From NCBI GenBank assembly GCA_905147135.1, contig LR990050.1:4972501-5036500 (forward strand): DNA of 64,000 bases, given 5' to 3'. Source of the DNA: Blastobasis lacticolella (Eukaryota; Arthropoda; Insecta; Lepidoptera; Blastobasidae). Below are positions 1-12,054 of the stretch, one piece after another. How positions within the stretch are numbered: position 1 is the first letter of the stretch; each line of letters starts with the position of its first letter. Made by a program: the position numbers and the translations under genes. The notes under the pieces were generated by a model, which was given only the letters and a program-made list of their open reading frames with translations, was not told where the DNA came from and did not search any database.

Positions 1-235
1 ACTTGCTCGTACGATTCTGATGTGGAATGAGCTCCCAGCCACAGTGTTTCCTTTGGACTATGATATGGGATCCTTCAAAAGGTATATTACAGTTCTCCTT
101 AGACGCGGGCAAACCATTGATACCGCCCCTGGTGTTGCTGATGCGGCGGTAACCACTTTCCATCAGGTGCTCCGCTTGCCTGTTTATCTGCCGCATTACA
201 TAAAAAAACTAAATATAATGCAAAAGCATCCAATT
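1..235 (+). mobile_element. Non-LTR retrotransposon 3' end fragment
   Basis: The plus strand encodes a WNELPATVFPLDYDMGSFKR-like stretch, typical of the C-terminal end of ORF2 in lepidopteran non-LTR elements. It is followed by the common 3' tail motif TTCCATCAGGTG and an A-rich end. The fragment is 5'-truncated and non-autonomous. Confidence 0.65.
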
Positions 236-553
236 CAGTAATTATCGCTAAAGATGTCGATAAGGCAAACGAGTGAGCAGATTATCTGATGATTCCGGTG
301 TTAGGAAAGAGGTTACACGGCCAACCCGATTCTAGTTTCATCGACACGGTTCTTAACTTTGATTCACTCGGTTCAGAAGTTTGGGAAATATTTGTGTCAG
401 GGGTTTTCGATGTCAGTCGCCTAAGTTAGGTTATTTACTTACTTCAATCTGTTTCTGCCAAATAAAGAAACGCCTTTTTGTGGCAAAACCTTTTGGAAAG
501 ATAGATAGAGTATGGCCACTGGCCACTATTCACTATTTAATTTCATTACTTAC

Positions 554-2831
554 CTTCTCCAGTAAGGAATGAGTAGTAGAATACGGTGATGAAGAAGGCC
601 ATCGGCACTGTGATGTTGTACAGCACCCAGTACGACTTCACGTGCCACGGCAGCTTGATTGTGTGATCTGCAATTTTTAGCACAGTAACTAATTTCAAAT
701 GCACATTAGTAAAACATGCATTAAACATTTTCAATGACAACAACGCTCAACGTTCTCATACAGGTTCAATATAACTAATTTCTTAACCTATTTTATTAAA
801 AAGAAAAAACATCGTTATTAACGTAGGTACTAGCAGGGTCATGGAGGTCACATGGTAGAGTAATTACCTGATCGACAAATCCTGGACATGGTCAAGACAG
901 AGCCCGGGTCCTCGTTCTGACCAAGCTCACTCTCTACTAAGATCATGGCTCTGCACATGCGGGGTAAAGGACTCTATAGGATACATGATTTAGGGCAACC
1001 GGTATAGAAAATAAGTGATGATCTCGATCTACTTCTAAATCTCAGTGAAACATGGCTTAACAGAGAAGTGTCTAGTAGAATTAATGAATTAGTATAAAAC
1101 TAATAAACCACTCTAGACTCTTCTAGATAACTAATTTCAAATTTTTTATGCAATTACTGTACGAATCAGTTTTCTTCCCAAGACAAAACTTAGTACACAG
1201 ACCTCTAAGAAATCGTCTCTGTATCGACTCCAACCCATTCACATAGTTATTGTAATATGGCGACCAAATTATAGAGCAGTAGTCCAATATACCTCTGACT
1301 TATGTTGATGTAGGTAATTACAGTCTTTGGTTTACGGAGAGATTTTATAATTTCGTTTGGCTTTTAACTACTATGGGATCATAATGTGAAAGAAACTAAG
1401 TTCGGCATCAAATATCACTCCTAGGTTCTTAAAAACATAAGTGCGCTACAGATCTAGTGAGTTTATTGCGTACGGATATGAAAGCAGTTGCATGAGTATG
1501 AGGCAGTTGCTTGTTTGTGTATTTGAGATGCATTTATTCATATTAAGTGTCATATTATTAGTTGACCACCAATTAGTAAGAGTTTTGTTCATATCTAACT
1601 GAAGCAGCCTACAATCCCCCAAATAATTAATTCGACGGAAGATTGTCATATCGTCGGCATACGCTAAACATTTACTATTATAGTAGTCCAGTAGGTCATT
1701 TATGAATATTAAAAAATAATGATTTTTAGATTAGCCCTGGACATGACTCAACTTTTTTTAAATTGCCAGGCATTTGATAGCCATCTCACCTGGTGGTGAC
1801 GATGTGGTTGAAGATGGAGGATGCCTGTCTAAGCCTTTGGAAGCCACAGAATTGCCAAACACAACTTTCCATCAGGTGGCCCTATTGCTTGTTTGTGTAA
1901 ACAGTATGCATTAACAAAAATATATTTTCGAAATTACTTTTTTATTTACAAAGACTCTTAATAAAATAATCATAGACTTGGCGTTAATGTCCTGGTTGTG
2001 CTCTCGACAACGGGGGCCCGGGGTCCGCCTTGACCATGATCCAGGATTTGGCGATCACCATCTGACCTCCGTAACTCTGCTACCAGGGGAACCTGACCAG
2101 ATTAGACCATGGTTACAAATTCAGTTGCCTGAATTTGCAGGTTTCATTACAATGTTTTCCCTCACCGTAAGAGCATCTGTAAGTAATCAACTCAGAAAAA
2201 AGTCATTGGTACATGGCTGCAGCGGGATTCGAACCCGGTACCTCTCGCTTACGAGTTGGATACTCAATTGCCCGGCTACCGACGCTAGCCGCAGTTATAC
2301 AGAAACATACGTAAAATTTATAACAGACCTCTTTTTTTCGTCGGGGGCTATTAATGCATTTTATTGACCATTGGCATTAAATTTACAAAGACACTTTTTA
2401 CATAATAAATCCAATAGTACCGGTTAAAAAGTATAATTTTTAATCAAGTACCAGGCTAAATGTGGGAATTAGAGGTATACACACATCTTGGAAAAAAAAT
2501 ATAAATAGGTATATTCCAACTTACCTATTAGCCCTTCACTCTTGTACCCCATCCAAGACACGGCGACTGCGAAACCCGACGTCAGCGTCACCATGATAAC
2601 TCCCCAATTCGTCATGTAAATGAAATGGAAACCGAAGTTGTGCGTCTTGCCAGTCCAGACCATGAAATACACGAGGATCGCGAGACTGAAGAGGAACACC
2701 AGAACACGGACGCACAGCAACGGGACTGCAGAATGGCTCGTCTGCCAAGAACCGATGTAGAAGTCTGAGACATTTTCGTGTTTAAGAAGGAACCTGTCAG
2801 CTCGGAACTGGTTGCGGCAGTAGTTCTTCAT
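554..2831 (-). CDS. Rolling stone-like membrane protein, copy A (partial, exons 1-2 only)
   Basis: Two minus-strand exons are visible. Exon 1 is 2525-2831 (102 codons plus 1 nt) and exon 2 is 554-667; exons 3 and 4 lie beyond the left edge. Exon 1 starts MKNYCRNQFRADRFLLKHEN and contains DFYIGSWQ, then two hydrophobic segments (about residues 36-59 and 68-92) with the family-typical MTNWG. Exon 2 begins with the split codon for Asp and carries a third membrane segment. Splice sites are CTAATAG/GTAAGT for the donor and ATCTGCAG-type for the acceptor. Drosophila rolling stone is a membrane protein needed for myoblast fusion; whether this insect copy has that role is inference. Compared with copies B and C it carries substitutions such as SAVPLLCVRV for STVPLLCFR. 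Confidence 0.8.
838..980 (+). mobile_element. SINE body fragment
   Basis: The sequence GGTCATGGAGGTCA, followed by TAATTACCTGATC and CATGGTCAAG, matches in reverse orientation the body of the SINE at 1978-2300. It sits in the intron between exons 1 and 2 of copy A. The same piece recurs in the other units (about 9048 and 17108). Confidence 0.5.
1138..1735 (-). mobile_element. Decayed non-LTR reverse transcriptase fragment in intron 1 of copy A
   Basis: Minus-strand translation reads YADDMTIFRRINYLGDC and later LTNWWSTNNMTLNMNKC, which is the catalytic YADD block and the following palm region of a Jockey/CR1-type reverse transcriptase. Downstream a frame-shifted LGVIFDAELSF and an FLRGLC-type stretch follow. 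Frameshifts and missing ends show it is dead. Homologous copies sit at the same intron position in units 2, 3 and 4. Confidence 0.7.
1978..2300 (-). mobile_element. tRNA-derived SINE (array family)
   Basis: On the minus strand it starts with a tRNA-like head containing the B box GGTTCGAATCCCG (about 2225-2237) and an A-box-like GTCGGTAGCCGGGC. A body of about 200 bp follows, and it ends in CCAGGACATTAACGCC. The anticodon arm does not pair, so it is a SINE and not a tRNA gene. It lies in intron 1 of copy A. Confidence 0.6.
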
Positions 2832-3249
2832 TTTATTAGGTTATATTCCTCGATTTTTGAGTTATTGTCGCCTGATTGGGTCTGTCATAGCGCGGGACAC
2901 GACCAGCCTTCCCGATAAATTGCTGTGAATAAATTCTGTTATCTAAGTATTGTTCTCTGTATCGCAATAAGATGACAGTTATCACCTTCTAATCGAGTGA
3001 AAAATTATTACGTCGTCGATAAATCGACTGATACTGATAGTTCTGGCACTTGTAACAATTTGTTGGAAACAGACTGAGTAAACTTCTTGAAACATTAAAC
3101 CATATAATGTTTGTACAGTGTGTAAGGAATTGAATACACTTGATTGTGCTATAATTTATAGTTTTATACCTACCTATCTGTTTAGCCCAGTACCAGGTGC
3201 TACATGCTCGTGTGTCACTGCGTAGTATAAGAAAACCTAGGTGTTTCAT

Positions 3250-3440
3250 TCCTCACAGTGTTTCCTTTAGACTATGAAATGGGGTATTTCAAGAGGTATA
3301 TTAGAGATCGCTTCAGAGGCAGGCAACGCATTGGTAACTCCCCTGGTGTTGCTGATGTCCACAGACGGTGGTGACCACTTTCCATCAGGTGGCCCGCTTG
3401 CCTGTTGGTCTGCCGTATAACATGAAAAAGGTACACGGAA
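3250..3440 (+). mobile_element. Non-LTR 3' end fragment
   Basis: A second member of the family at 1-235: GTGTTTCCTTTAGACTATGA, then GGCAGGCAACGCATTGG, then ACCACTTTCCATCAGGTGGC and GCTTGCCTG, ending at ATAACATG. It lies between copy A and copy B. Confidence 0.6.
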
Positions 3441-3615
3441 CGGTATCTCTATTCCTGGCAAGACGTGATGGAGGTCCTGTTTAATTTTAAAGGTAATAAT
3501 AATAAAAATAATAACATACGTTTCTACTGAACTAATAAAAAAATATGTACAGTCGAGTTCATTAATATGTGAGCATTACCAAGGCTTCAAATATAAATGT
3601 ACATGGAAGGGTACT

Positions 3616-3670
3616 TATATATCTGAGCAGATTCATCAATCAACCATATGAACATCTGCTCAGATATATA
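3616..3670. repeat. Perfect 16-bp inverted repeat (hairpin), unit 1
   Basis: TATATATCTGAGCAGA at 3616-3631 is exactly complementary to 3655-3670, with a 23-nt spacer. It lies about 0.8 kb upstream of the copy A start codon, between genes. The same structure occurs at 11836-11890 and 19874-19928. Confidence 0.85.
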
Positions 3671-3839
3671 CATAGAAAAAATATTTACTAACGTAATAGA
3701 GCAGCCATCACAAACAAAACGAATGTACCAACCTGTCACGTGCGGGAAGTTCGGGGGGATGCTGCTAAGTCATAGAATGCGACATTACAGATACGACCCT
3801 ATAATTGTATTCTACCTACTCAATCAATAAATTGAGAAT

Positions 3840-4010
3840 AAACTCAAGAACTACTAGACAGATTTAAAAATTACTTTCACTAATAGAATGCTTCATTATC
3901 ACTTAGTAACATAGGCTTATCATCCTGGGAAAATAATAAGTTAACTCGGAAAAGTTGATTGTTTACGGAGAAACGAATTGCGCGCCGGTGAAAGTCACCG
4001 AGAACGTTTA
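3840..4010 (+). mobile_element. Helitron-like dispersed repeat fragment
   Basis: It contains AACTACTAGACAGATTT, then TTTCACTAATAGAATGC, AACATAGGCTTATCATCC, and a GCGCGCCGGTGAAAGTC end. The same series recurs at about 12055-12215, 20095-20270 and, in a distant copy, 63715-63990. This resembles lepidopteran Helitron-like non-autonomous elements; the family name is not certain. Confidence 0.45.
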
Positions 4011-4950
4011 ATAATAACGAATTCTATATAAAACACACTGCAAGAAACAAATGCATTGTATGAAAGAGGACTCTAAAATGTCGCGGGCGAATACTAGTCA
4101 TAGTATGACGGATACTGTGAAAGTAACTTAAACAAATGTTTAATTCCAGTAGGTTAATCCAGAGCGCTGCCCCATCTGTAGGTTTACTTTTCTTAATCTA
4201 TGACCTGCACAAAAATGGCGGCATGAATCGATCCTTACTTATTTAATAGTGTTTCAGTTGATTTTAGTAACAGGTTTTTATGCTGACTGATGAAATGTTA
4301 CGCCATTTTTCTTATGTTTGGCCCTCGAATGGTTCAGACAGTTTTTTACGGTATACGTATAGTGTTGTAATCTATAGTGTGGTATAGTGTAGTAGAATTT
4401 ACTTTATTTACTAAACTGCATACGTATAGATAGTGTAGTAGAAAATAGGTCACATAACGTACTGATTGTTTTAATTGTTTATTTAATATAACATGTACAA
4501 AAATATCACTAATACATTAACATATTTCGTAACATAACAGGGAGCGTAAAAAGGAACACCTTTTAAACATTTTTAAAGGTTTTTTCAGTCCAACAATATT
4601 AAGAAACGTTTCGAGTAGTTAACATTTTTACTTTTTCCCTTACAACAAATTAATTATAAATAATACATACATTTTCCCGTAAAGGTAAGCACAGACCACA
4701 TCGATCCACCTGCTAAGGGCCTGACAGATCTCTGTCGCTTGTTCTTATTAAAATAATATTTACATGATCATCATCCTCTGTTAGCGTGGAGTTCACGGAC
4801 GTGATTCGTCAGAGCCGGTCAAGTCTCGCCGCCATTGAGCATTACTTTATGATACGTAGAATGTACACATTACTTAACTAATTCTTAACTTAATCTTTAT
4901 ATTATTATTTCATATTATTTACTGGGAGAGAAACAGCTTAAGCAACAATG
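4011..4950. other. Intergenic stretch, no gene seen
   Basis: This AT-rich DNA lies between copies A and B and is conserved in units 2 and 3. It holds short local repeats of TATAGTGT/GTAGTAGAA (about 4367-4445). No open frame or recognisable element is seen. It could contain the promoter side of copy A or the 3' side of copy B, but no specific signal is identified. Confidence 0.4.
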
Positions 4951-4959
4951 TTTGCATTA

Positions 4960-5320
4960 CTGCATATTTTATGTTATACGGCAAACAAACATGCAAGCGA
5001 GCCACCTGATGGAAAGTGGTCACATCGGTGACAGTGGGACATCGGTAAGTTCGGAGGAGTTACCAATGCGTTGCCCGTCTCTGAAGAGACCTAGAGGTCT
5101 CTATATAGAGATTATACCTCTTATAGAGGTATATACCTCTTGAACGATCCCATGTCATAGTCCAAATGAATCACTATGGCTGGGAGCTCATACCACATTT
5201 GAATCGTACGAGCGAGAAACGTCTTATCGAACCTTCGCATGGTGACCAACAGAGGACACGTAGTGAGGATATTGTTAAGGTAGCCAGCACAATCACAGGC
5301 ACAAGGCATAGGTATCATCG
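4960..5320 (-). mobile_element. Non-LTR 3' end fragment, minus orientation
   Basis: Minus-strand translation gives FLARTIQMWYELPAIV followed by LDYDMGSFKRY, the same ORF2 C-terminus as at 1-235. The 3' tail ATCAGGTGGCTCGCTTGC is at the low-coordinate side. A small cluster of duplicated TATACCTCT units lies at 5105-5145. Confidence 0.6.
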
Positions 5321-5499
5321 GAGTCTACAACGCACGAGCGGTTCTGCACTTTTGTTACACTCACTTATTTGTGAATTTATGGGCGACAGTTGCTACTTTC
5401 TATCAAATGGGTTGTCAGCTCGTTTGTCGCTAACAATGATTGGTGCATGCTAAGGCTTCGGCCTCTTTACCGCTAACCAACACCGCACGGCGTCCGCAG

Positions 5500-5800
5500 T
5501 TCTCCAGCACCCCGTGATTATGATGCATGCAACTGCGTCAAAATATCGGACAATCGTAAACAAAGGTACGTGATAGCAAACCCGTAATATACGTTTAAAT
5601 TAGCGCATACTATCATATCACAGTTTGGAAGACTCAGCGTGGGTAGGCCTCCCACAAGGTGGACCGACAACCTGGTAAAGATCGCAGGTACCAGCTGGAT
5701 GAGGAAGGCACAACACCGGCCTTTGTGTGATATCTGGGGGAGGCCTTAGCCCTGCAGGGCGTCTTTTGGCTGATATGATGATCACGTCACTGTCACAACA
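5500..5800 (+). mobile_element. RTE-like retrotransposon 3' fragment
   Basis: The plus strand reads a decayed GRPPTRWTDDLVK-type C-terminal region (about 5645-5690), then the 3' signature GGGGGAGGCCTTAGCCCTGC and a GATATGATGATCA tail. This pattern is typical of lepidopteran RTE elements. It abuts the 3' end of copy B. Copies lie at 13630-13905 and 21000-21290. Confidence 0.65.
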
Positions 5801-5855
5801 TGGGTTTGTATCGCTGTATCAGCTCAGGAAGTAAACCAAGGTCACCGAAAGCTCT

Positions 5856-8800
5856 CTATACGAAATAGGTCTTGGAGTTCGGTTTCAGGCAGCTAATGAC
5901 GAGGTCTCGGAGGGCGGCAAGGGCCACCCCCACCACGTGAAACACCAGGATGCCGACAGCCGATAATACAGCCATTACTCCAGTCTCGCCAGGGCTGGAC
6001 CAGTCCAGGTTGGGGTAGATGTATTCGCGGCCGAATCTGAGGAACATGAAATAGGTATACAAATTATTTTTATTTGAGGTCATATTTCCGCAGTCAGAGT
6101 CTCATTTGGTTATAATATGAATAGAAAAACCTATGCCTTCAAGAAACGAGTCCAATATTCATCTTAGCGTTAATGTCCTGGTTGTGCTCCCGCGCACGAG
6201 GGCCCGGGGTCCGTCTTGACTAGGATTTGGCAGATCAGATAATTACAGTCACAGTGTCATCTGACCTCCATGACCCAGCTACCAGGGAAACCTGACCAAA
6301 TTGGAATATGGTTACACATTCAGTCGCCTTAATGCGCAGGTTTTATCACGATATTTGAGCATCGGTTTGCATTTAACATACATAATTCAAAAAGAGCCAT
6401 TTTTACACCGCTGGTGTTGCGAATGTCAATGGCAGCAGTGATCACTTACCATCAGATGACCGTTGGTTATCCTCCCTGTTATATAAAAAAAATAGAAGAA
6501 CAGGCATATAGCTCGGTTCTTTCCAGAACCTTATTAGTCTGCTACGATGTTCACAGGCTGATGCCTGATGGAAGCGACCTCGTTCTTTTGGTAATTTTGC
6601 TATTAGTCCTTCCGCAACTATAGTTTTCCATATCTACCAGGAATCAAGTTTGACCTGACCATAGCGTTGATTGTATGCAACTATACATACTATGCAGCAG
6701 TTTCGAGAAAGGTGTCCCAGATAACAACTTTTATTTAGGCGAGTCTGTAGGTCGAACTTGAGAAGTTTTCGGTTACAATACAAATAGACTGCCTATGGCC
6801 AGGAATACTTTCCCGCGCTTGTGTTCCTGATTATCATTAGACTAGATTTAAAGTGGATTGTAATGTAAAGGCCATTTATCTTAGAAAATATTCAAGGGAT
6901 AGCAAAGCGTAGATTATTAGATAAATGAACCATTATTACTAAGTTTTCTAAAAATAGACAAATGTCTAAATGTCTATTTTCTAAAAATAGTAAAATTACT
7001 TAATCAACGCTAATAAAACCAGCTTATATCCTACCGTTAAATACAAAGGATATTAGCTATTGAACGCGACTTCGTCTGCGGAAAAGTCGGTTATATCATA
7101 ATGTTTTAGACACGTTCTTGCGGGAAACCATTGAATTTCGGGATAAATTATAGCCCATGAATAGCTTCTGGGCTATAAGGAAACTATATTTCTGCCAAAA
7201 ATCATTAATTTTTGTTCCATGTGATGAAGATGTAACAAACATCCATCCACGCATATTAGCAGGATATGACGACTTATCTCCCTATCTCGATCAATAGTCC
7301 TATTGACAACATTGTAACACCGTACCAGACTCGCATCAAGGACGCTCTCACTCACGGGTCCATCCCACCGGCGAAGTAGTAGATCACGCTGAAGACCAAG
7401 TAGACGATTCCAAAGGCCACTGGAAAGGTGAAGTGCAGGAGATGCGAGGGATGCCGCGCGGTGACCAGCAGAGCCAGCATGATCACGGAGTTCATGGCGT
7501 GAGTGAGTACGTCGAGCGCCACGTCGATCTCTACCCCCGTTTCTGTGGGAGGATGTTGATAATTTTTTATAGTAAGTACAGAAGGCAGCACATCAACCTA
7601 CCCACCACCATATTTATTATTTTATTTAGTATAATACTAGCTTTTGCCCGCGACTTCGTCCGCGTAAAATTCGGTTTTTACTATCCGGACCCGTTCCCAG
7701 AACCACATTGAATTTCGAGATCAATTATAGCCCATGTGGTATTCAGGGCTATAACCTAAACTTTGCGTGAAGAAGTAACAAACATCCATACATCCTTACA
7801 AACTTTTGCATTCATAACATTAGTAGGAAGTATAATAGGATAAGATTAGCTATCTTTACTACAGATGCGTGTATCGATAGCGCGATCCAAAGTCTAAACA
7901 GACTAGGTTGAGGTGCCTCCTTCTGTACTCAGACAATGCAGATAGCCCACCTGATAATAAGGGGTAGGTAACTGTGGCCCATAGCATCTAATCCTGCAAA
8001 TAAGTTTATACAGGTAACAAAAATTGAGATACCAGAACCGCAGTGATATTGTTATTTACTGCGCTGGGTACTTCATCCTTCATAGTACCCCTCTTTTTAT
8101 GTCGGAAGTGAAAACGGAATACAATATTGAAATGCTTTGTGGCAGAAAAAGATAAGGCGACGGTACTCCCGCAAGCGGTCTTCTCTAGCTTGACACAGTC
8201 CTGGTCCTTGTGCTGATCCTGGTTAATTATACCGTTTAATTTAGACTTGCTCGTACGATTCTGATGTGGAATGAGCTCCCAGCCACAGTGTTTCCTTTGG
8301 ACTATGATATGGGATCCTTCAAAAGGTATATTACAGTTCTCCTTAGACGCGGGCAAAGCATTGATAGCGCCCCTGGTGATGCTGATGCGGCGGTAACCAC
8401 TTTCCATCAGGTGCTCCGCTTGCCTGTTTATCTGCCGCATTACATAAAAAAACTAAATATAATGCAAAAGCATCCAATTCAGTAATTATAAGGCAAACGA
8501 GTAAGCAGATTATCTGATGATTCCGGTGTTAAGAAAGAGGTTACACGGCCAACCCGATCCTAGTTTCATCGATACGGTTCTTAGCTTTGATTTACTCGGT
8601 TCAGAAGTTTGGGAAATATTTGTGTCAGGGGTTTTCGATGTCAGTCGCCTAAGTTAGGTTATTTACTTACTTCAATCTGTTTCTGCCGAACAAAGAAACG
8701 CCTTTTTGTGGCAAAACCTTTTGGAAAGATAGATAGAGTATGGCCACTGGCCACTATTCACTATTTAATTTCATTACTTACCTTCTCCAGTAAGGAACGA

Positions 8801-11027
8801 GTAGTAGAATACGGTGATGAAGAAGGCCATCGGCACTGTGATGTTGTACAGCACCCAGTACGACTTCACGTGCCACGGCAGCTTGGTTGTGTGATCTGCA
8901 ATATATAACACAGTAACAAGTTACAAACTGAGTAATTTCAAGTGCAAAATAGTAAAACATACGTTCTCATACAGGTTAAATATAACTCATTTCTTAATCT
9001 ATTTTATTTCAAAGAAAAAACATCTTTATTAACGTAGGTACTAGCAGGGTCATGGAGGTCAGATGGTAGAGTAATAACCTGATCGACAAATCCTGGACAT
9101 GGTCAAGGCAGAGCCCGGGTCCTCGTTCTGACCAAGCTCACTCTCTACTAAGATCATGGCTCTGCACATGCGGGGTAAAGGACTCTATAGGATACATGAT
9201 TTAGGGCAACCGGTATAGAAAATAAGTGATGATCTCGATCTACTTCTAAATCTCAGTGAAACATGGCTTAACAGAGAAGTGTCTAGTAGAATTAATGAAT
9301 TAGTATAAAACTAATAAACCACTCTAGACTCTTCTAGATAACTAATTTCAAATTTTTTATGCAATTACTGTACGAATCAGTTTTCTTCCCAAGACAAAAC
9401 TTAGTACACAGACCTCTAAGAAATCGTCTCTGTATCGACTCCAACCCATTCACATAGTTATTGTAATATGGCGACCAAATTATAGAGCAGTAGTCCAATA
9501 TACCTCTGACTTATGTTGATGTAGGTAATTACAGTCTTTGGTTTACGAAGAGATTTTGTAATTTCGTTTGGCTTTTAACTACTATGGGATCATAATGTGA
9601 AAGAAACTAAGTTCGGCATCAAATATAAGGTTCTTAAAACATAAGTGCGCTACAGATCTACTGAGTTTATTGCGTACGGATATGAAAGCAGTTGCATGAG
9701 TATGAGGCAGTTGTTTGTTTGTGTATTTGAGATGCATTTATTCATATTAAGTGTCATATTATTAGTTGACCACCAATTAGTAAGAGTTTTGTTCATATCT
9801 AACTGAAGCAGCCTACAATTAATTAATTCGACGGAAGATTGTCATATCGTTGGCATACGCTAAACATTTACTATTAAAGTAGTCCAGTGGGTCATTTATG
9901 AATATTAAAAAATAATGATTTTTAGATTAGCCCTGGACATGACTCAACTTTTTTTATATTGCCAGGCATTTGATAGCCATCTCACCTGGTGGTGACGATG
10001 TGGTTGAAGATGGAGGATGCCTGTCTAAGCCTTTGGAAGCCACAGAATTGCCAAACACAACTTTCCATCAGGTGGTCCTATTGCTTGTTTGTGTAAACAG
10101 TATGCATTAACAAAAATATATTTTCGAAATTACTTTTTTATTTACAAAGACTCTTAATAAAATAATAATCATCTTAGCGTTAATGTCCTGGTTGTGCTCT
10201 CGACAACGAGGGCCCGGGGTCCGCCTTGACCATGATCCAGGATTTGGCGATCACCATCTGACCTCCGTAACTCTGCTACCAGGGGAACCTGACCAGATTA
10301 GACCATGGTTACAAATTCAGTTGCCTGAATTTGCAGGTTTCATTACAATGTTTTCCCTCACCGTAAGGGCATCGGTTAGTAATCAACTCAGAAAAGAGTC
10401 ATTGGTACATGGCCGCAGCGGGATTCGAACCCGGTACCTCTCGCTTACGAGTTGGATACTCAACCGCCCGGCTACCGACGCTAGCCGCCGATACACAGAA
10501 ACTCACGTAAAATTTATAACAGACCTCTTTTTTTCGTCGGGGGCTATTAATACATTTTATTGACCATTGGCATTATATTTAAAAAGACACTTTTTACATA
10601 ATAAATCCAATAGTACCGGTTAAAAAGTATAATTTTTAATCAAGTACCAGGCTAAATGTGGGAATTAGAGGTATACACACATCTTTGAAAAAAAATATAA
10701 ATAGGTATATTCCAACTTACCTATTAGCCCTTCACTCTTGTACCCCATCCAAGACACGGCGACTGCGAAACCCGACGTCAGCGTCACCATGATAACTCCC
10801 CAATTCGTCATGTAAATGAAATGGAAACCGAAGTTGTACGTCTTGCCCGTCCACACCATGGAATACACGAGGATCGCGAGACTGAAGAGGAACACCAGAG
10901 CACGGAAGCACAGCAACGGGACTGTAGAATGGCTCGTCTGCCAAGAACCGATGTAGAAGTCTGAGACATTTTCGTGTTTAAGAAGGAACCTGTCAGCTCG
11001 GAACTGGTTGCGGCAGTAGTTCTTCAT
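5856..11027 (-). CDS. Rolling stone-like membrane protein, copy B (complete, 4 exons)
   Basis: The minus-strand coding sequence is join(5856..6036, 7356..7542, 8782..8895, 10721..11027), read from the high coordinate, and gives 262 residues. Drosophila rost is of similar length. Intron phases are 1, 1 and 2, all introns are GT/AG, and the junction codons (G/AT, G/AA, CC/A) read through without a stop. Family signatures are DFYIGSWQ near residue 23, MTNWG near 73, DVLTHAMNSV near 151, YYFAGGMDPFGREYIYP around 195-212 and NLDWSSPGET after that. About six hydrophobic segments are visible: two in exon 1, one in exon 2, two in exon 3 and one in exon 4. The first Met of exon 1 is used because it matches the family N-terminus. 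The 3' side abuts an RTE fragment. Function is inferred from the rost family (myoblast fusion in flies) and is not shown here. Confidence 0.9.
6160..6400 (-). mobile_element. SINE fragment (array family)
   Basis: It contains GCGTTAATGTCCTGGTTGTG, GGGCCCGGGGTCCG, TACCAGGGAAACCTGACC and the gapped remainder of the SINE body seen in full at 18243-18565. It lies in intron 3 of copy B, just upstream of exon 4. Confidence 0.55.
7050..7265 (+). mobile_element. Helitron-like terminal fragment
   Basis: GCGACTTCGTCTGCGG, then TTCTTGCGGGAA, TTATAGCCCATGAATAGC and AACAAACATCCATCC. This is the decayed form of the repeat with the CCGCGACTTCGTCCGCG head. It sits in intron 3 of copy B and recurs at 15120-15310 and 22860-23090. 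Confidence 0.5.
7640..7845 (+). mobile_element. Helitron-like non-autonomous element
   Basis: It begins CTAGCTTTTGCCCGCGACTT and contains CGTCCGCGTAAAATTC, TATAGCCCATGTGG and AACAAACATCCATACATCC, ending near ATTAGTAGGAAG. Read on the minus strand it ends in an imperfect GC hairpin followed by CTAGT, the expected Helitron 3' end. It lies in intron 2 of copy B; the unit 2 copy is at about 15685-15890. Confidence 0.55.
8245..8480 (+). mobile_element. Non-LTR 3' end fragment, unit 2
   Basis: This is an almost exact copy of 1-235 (same MWNELPATVF frame, same tail). It sits in intron 2 of copy B. Confidence 0.65.
9345..9900 (-). mobile_element. Decayed reverse transcriptase fragment, unit 2
   Basis: This orthologue of the fragment at 1138-1735 lies in intron 1 of copy B. 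It has lost short segments relative to unit 1, for example CACTCCTA near 9628 and CCCCCA near 9822. Confidence 0.65.
10173..10490 (-). mobile_element. tRNA-derived SINE, unit 2
   Basis: Same element and position as 1978-2300. The B box GGTTCGAATCCCG lies around 10420-10432 on the minus strand. It is in intron 1 of copy B. Confidence 0.6.
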
Positions 11028-11469
11028 TTTGTTCGGTTATATTCCTCGATTTTTGAGTTATTGTCGCCTGATTGGGTCTGTCATAGCGCGGGACACGACC
11101 AGCCTTCCCGATAAATTGCTGTGAATAAACTCTGTTATCTAAGTATTCTTCTCTGTATCGCAATAAGATGACAGTTATCACCTTCTAATCGAGTGAAAAA
11201 TTATTACGTCGTCGATAAATCGACTACCTTATCTTTTATTACAGGATCCGACACTGATAGTTCTGGCACTTGTAACAATTTAGTGGAAACAGACTGAGTA
11301 AACTTCTTAAAACATTAAACCATATAATGTTTGTACAGTTTGTAAGGAATTGAATACACTTGATTGTGCTATGATTTATAGTTTTATACCTACCTATCTG
11401 TTTAGCCCAGTACCAGGTGCTACATGCTCGTGTGTCACTGCGTAGTATAAGAAAACCTTGGTGTTTAAT

Positions 11470-11655
11470 TCCTCACAGTGTTTCCTTTAGACTATGACAT
11501 GGGATCTTTCAAGAGGTATATTAGAGATCGCTTCAGAGGCAGGCAACGCATTGGTAACTCCCCTGATGTTGCTGATGTCTACAGGCGGTGGTGACCACTT
11601 TCCATCAGGTGGCCCGCTTGCCTGTTGGTCTGCCGTATAACATGAAAAAGGTACA
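11470..11655 (+). mobile_element. Non-LTR 3' end fragment, unit 2
   Basis: Counterpart of 3250-3440, with only a few base differences. It lies between copies B and C. Confidence 0.6.
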
Positions 11656-11835
11656 CGGAACGGTATCTCTATTCCTGGCAAGACGTGATGGAGGTCCTGT
11701 TTAATTTTAAAGGTAATAATAATAAAAATAATAACATACGTTTCTACTGAACTAATAAAAAAAGATGTACAGTCGAGTTCATTAATATGTGAGCATTACC
11801 AAGGCTTCAAAAATAAATGTACATGGAAGGGTACT

Positions 11836-11890
11836 TATATATCGGAGCAGATTCATCAATCAAGCATATGTTCATCTGCTCAGATATATA
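11836..11890. repeat. Inverted-repeat hairpin, unit 2
   Basis: Counterpart of 3616-3670. One arm carries a single mismatch (CGGAGCAG for CTGAGCAG), so 15 of 16 bases pair. Confidence 0.75.
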
Positions 11891-12054
11891 CATAGAGAAA
11901 ATATTTACTAACGTAATAGAGCAGCCATCACAAACAAAAGGAACGTACCAACCTGTCACGTGCGGGAAGTTCGGGGGGAGGCTGCTAAGTCATAGAATGC
12001 GACATTACAGATACCCTATCATTGTATTCTACCTTCTCAATCAATAAATTGAGA

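Noticed and set aside
1978..2367. 129-codon frame repeated in three units, as a conserved small protein
   Set aside because: It runs through the SINE body and tRNA-like head in antisense and shows stops or frame breaks in other SINE copies. Its conservation simply reflects duplication.
10400..10490. Possible tRNA genes in the array (three near-identical copies)
   Set aside because: The B box is good but the anticodon stem is mispaired and each copy is the head of a SINE.
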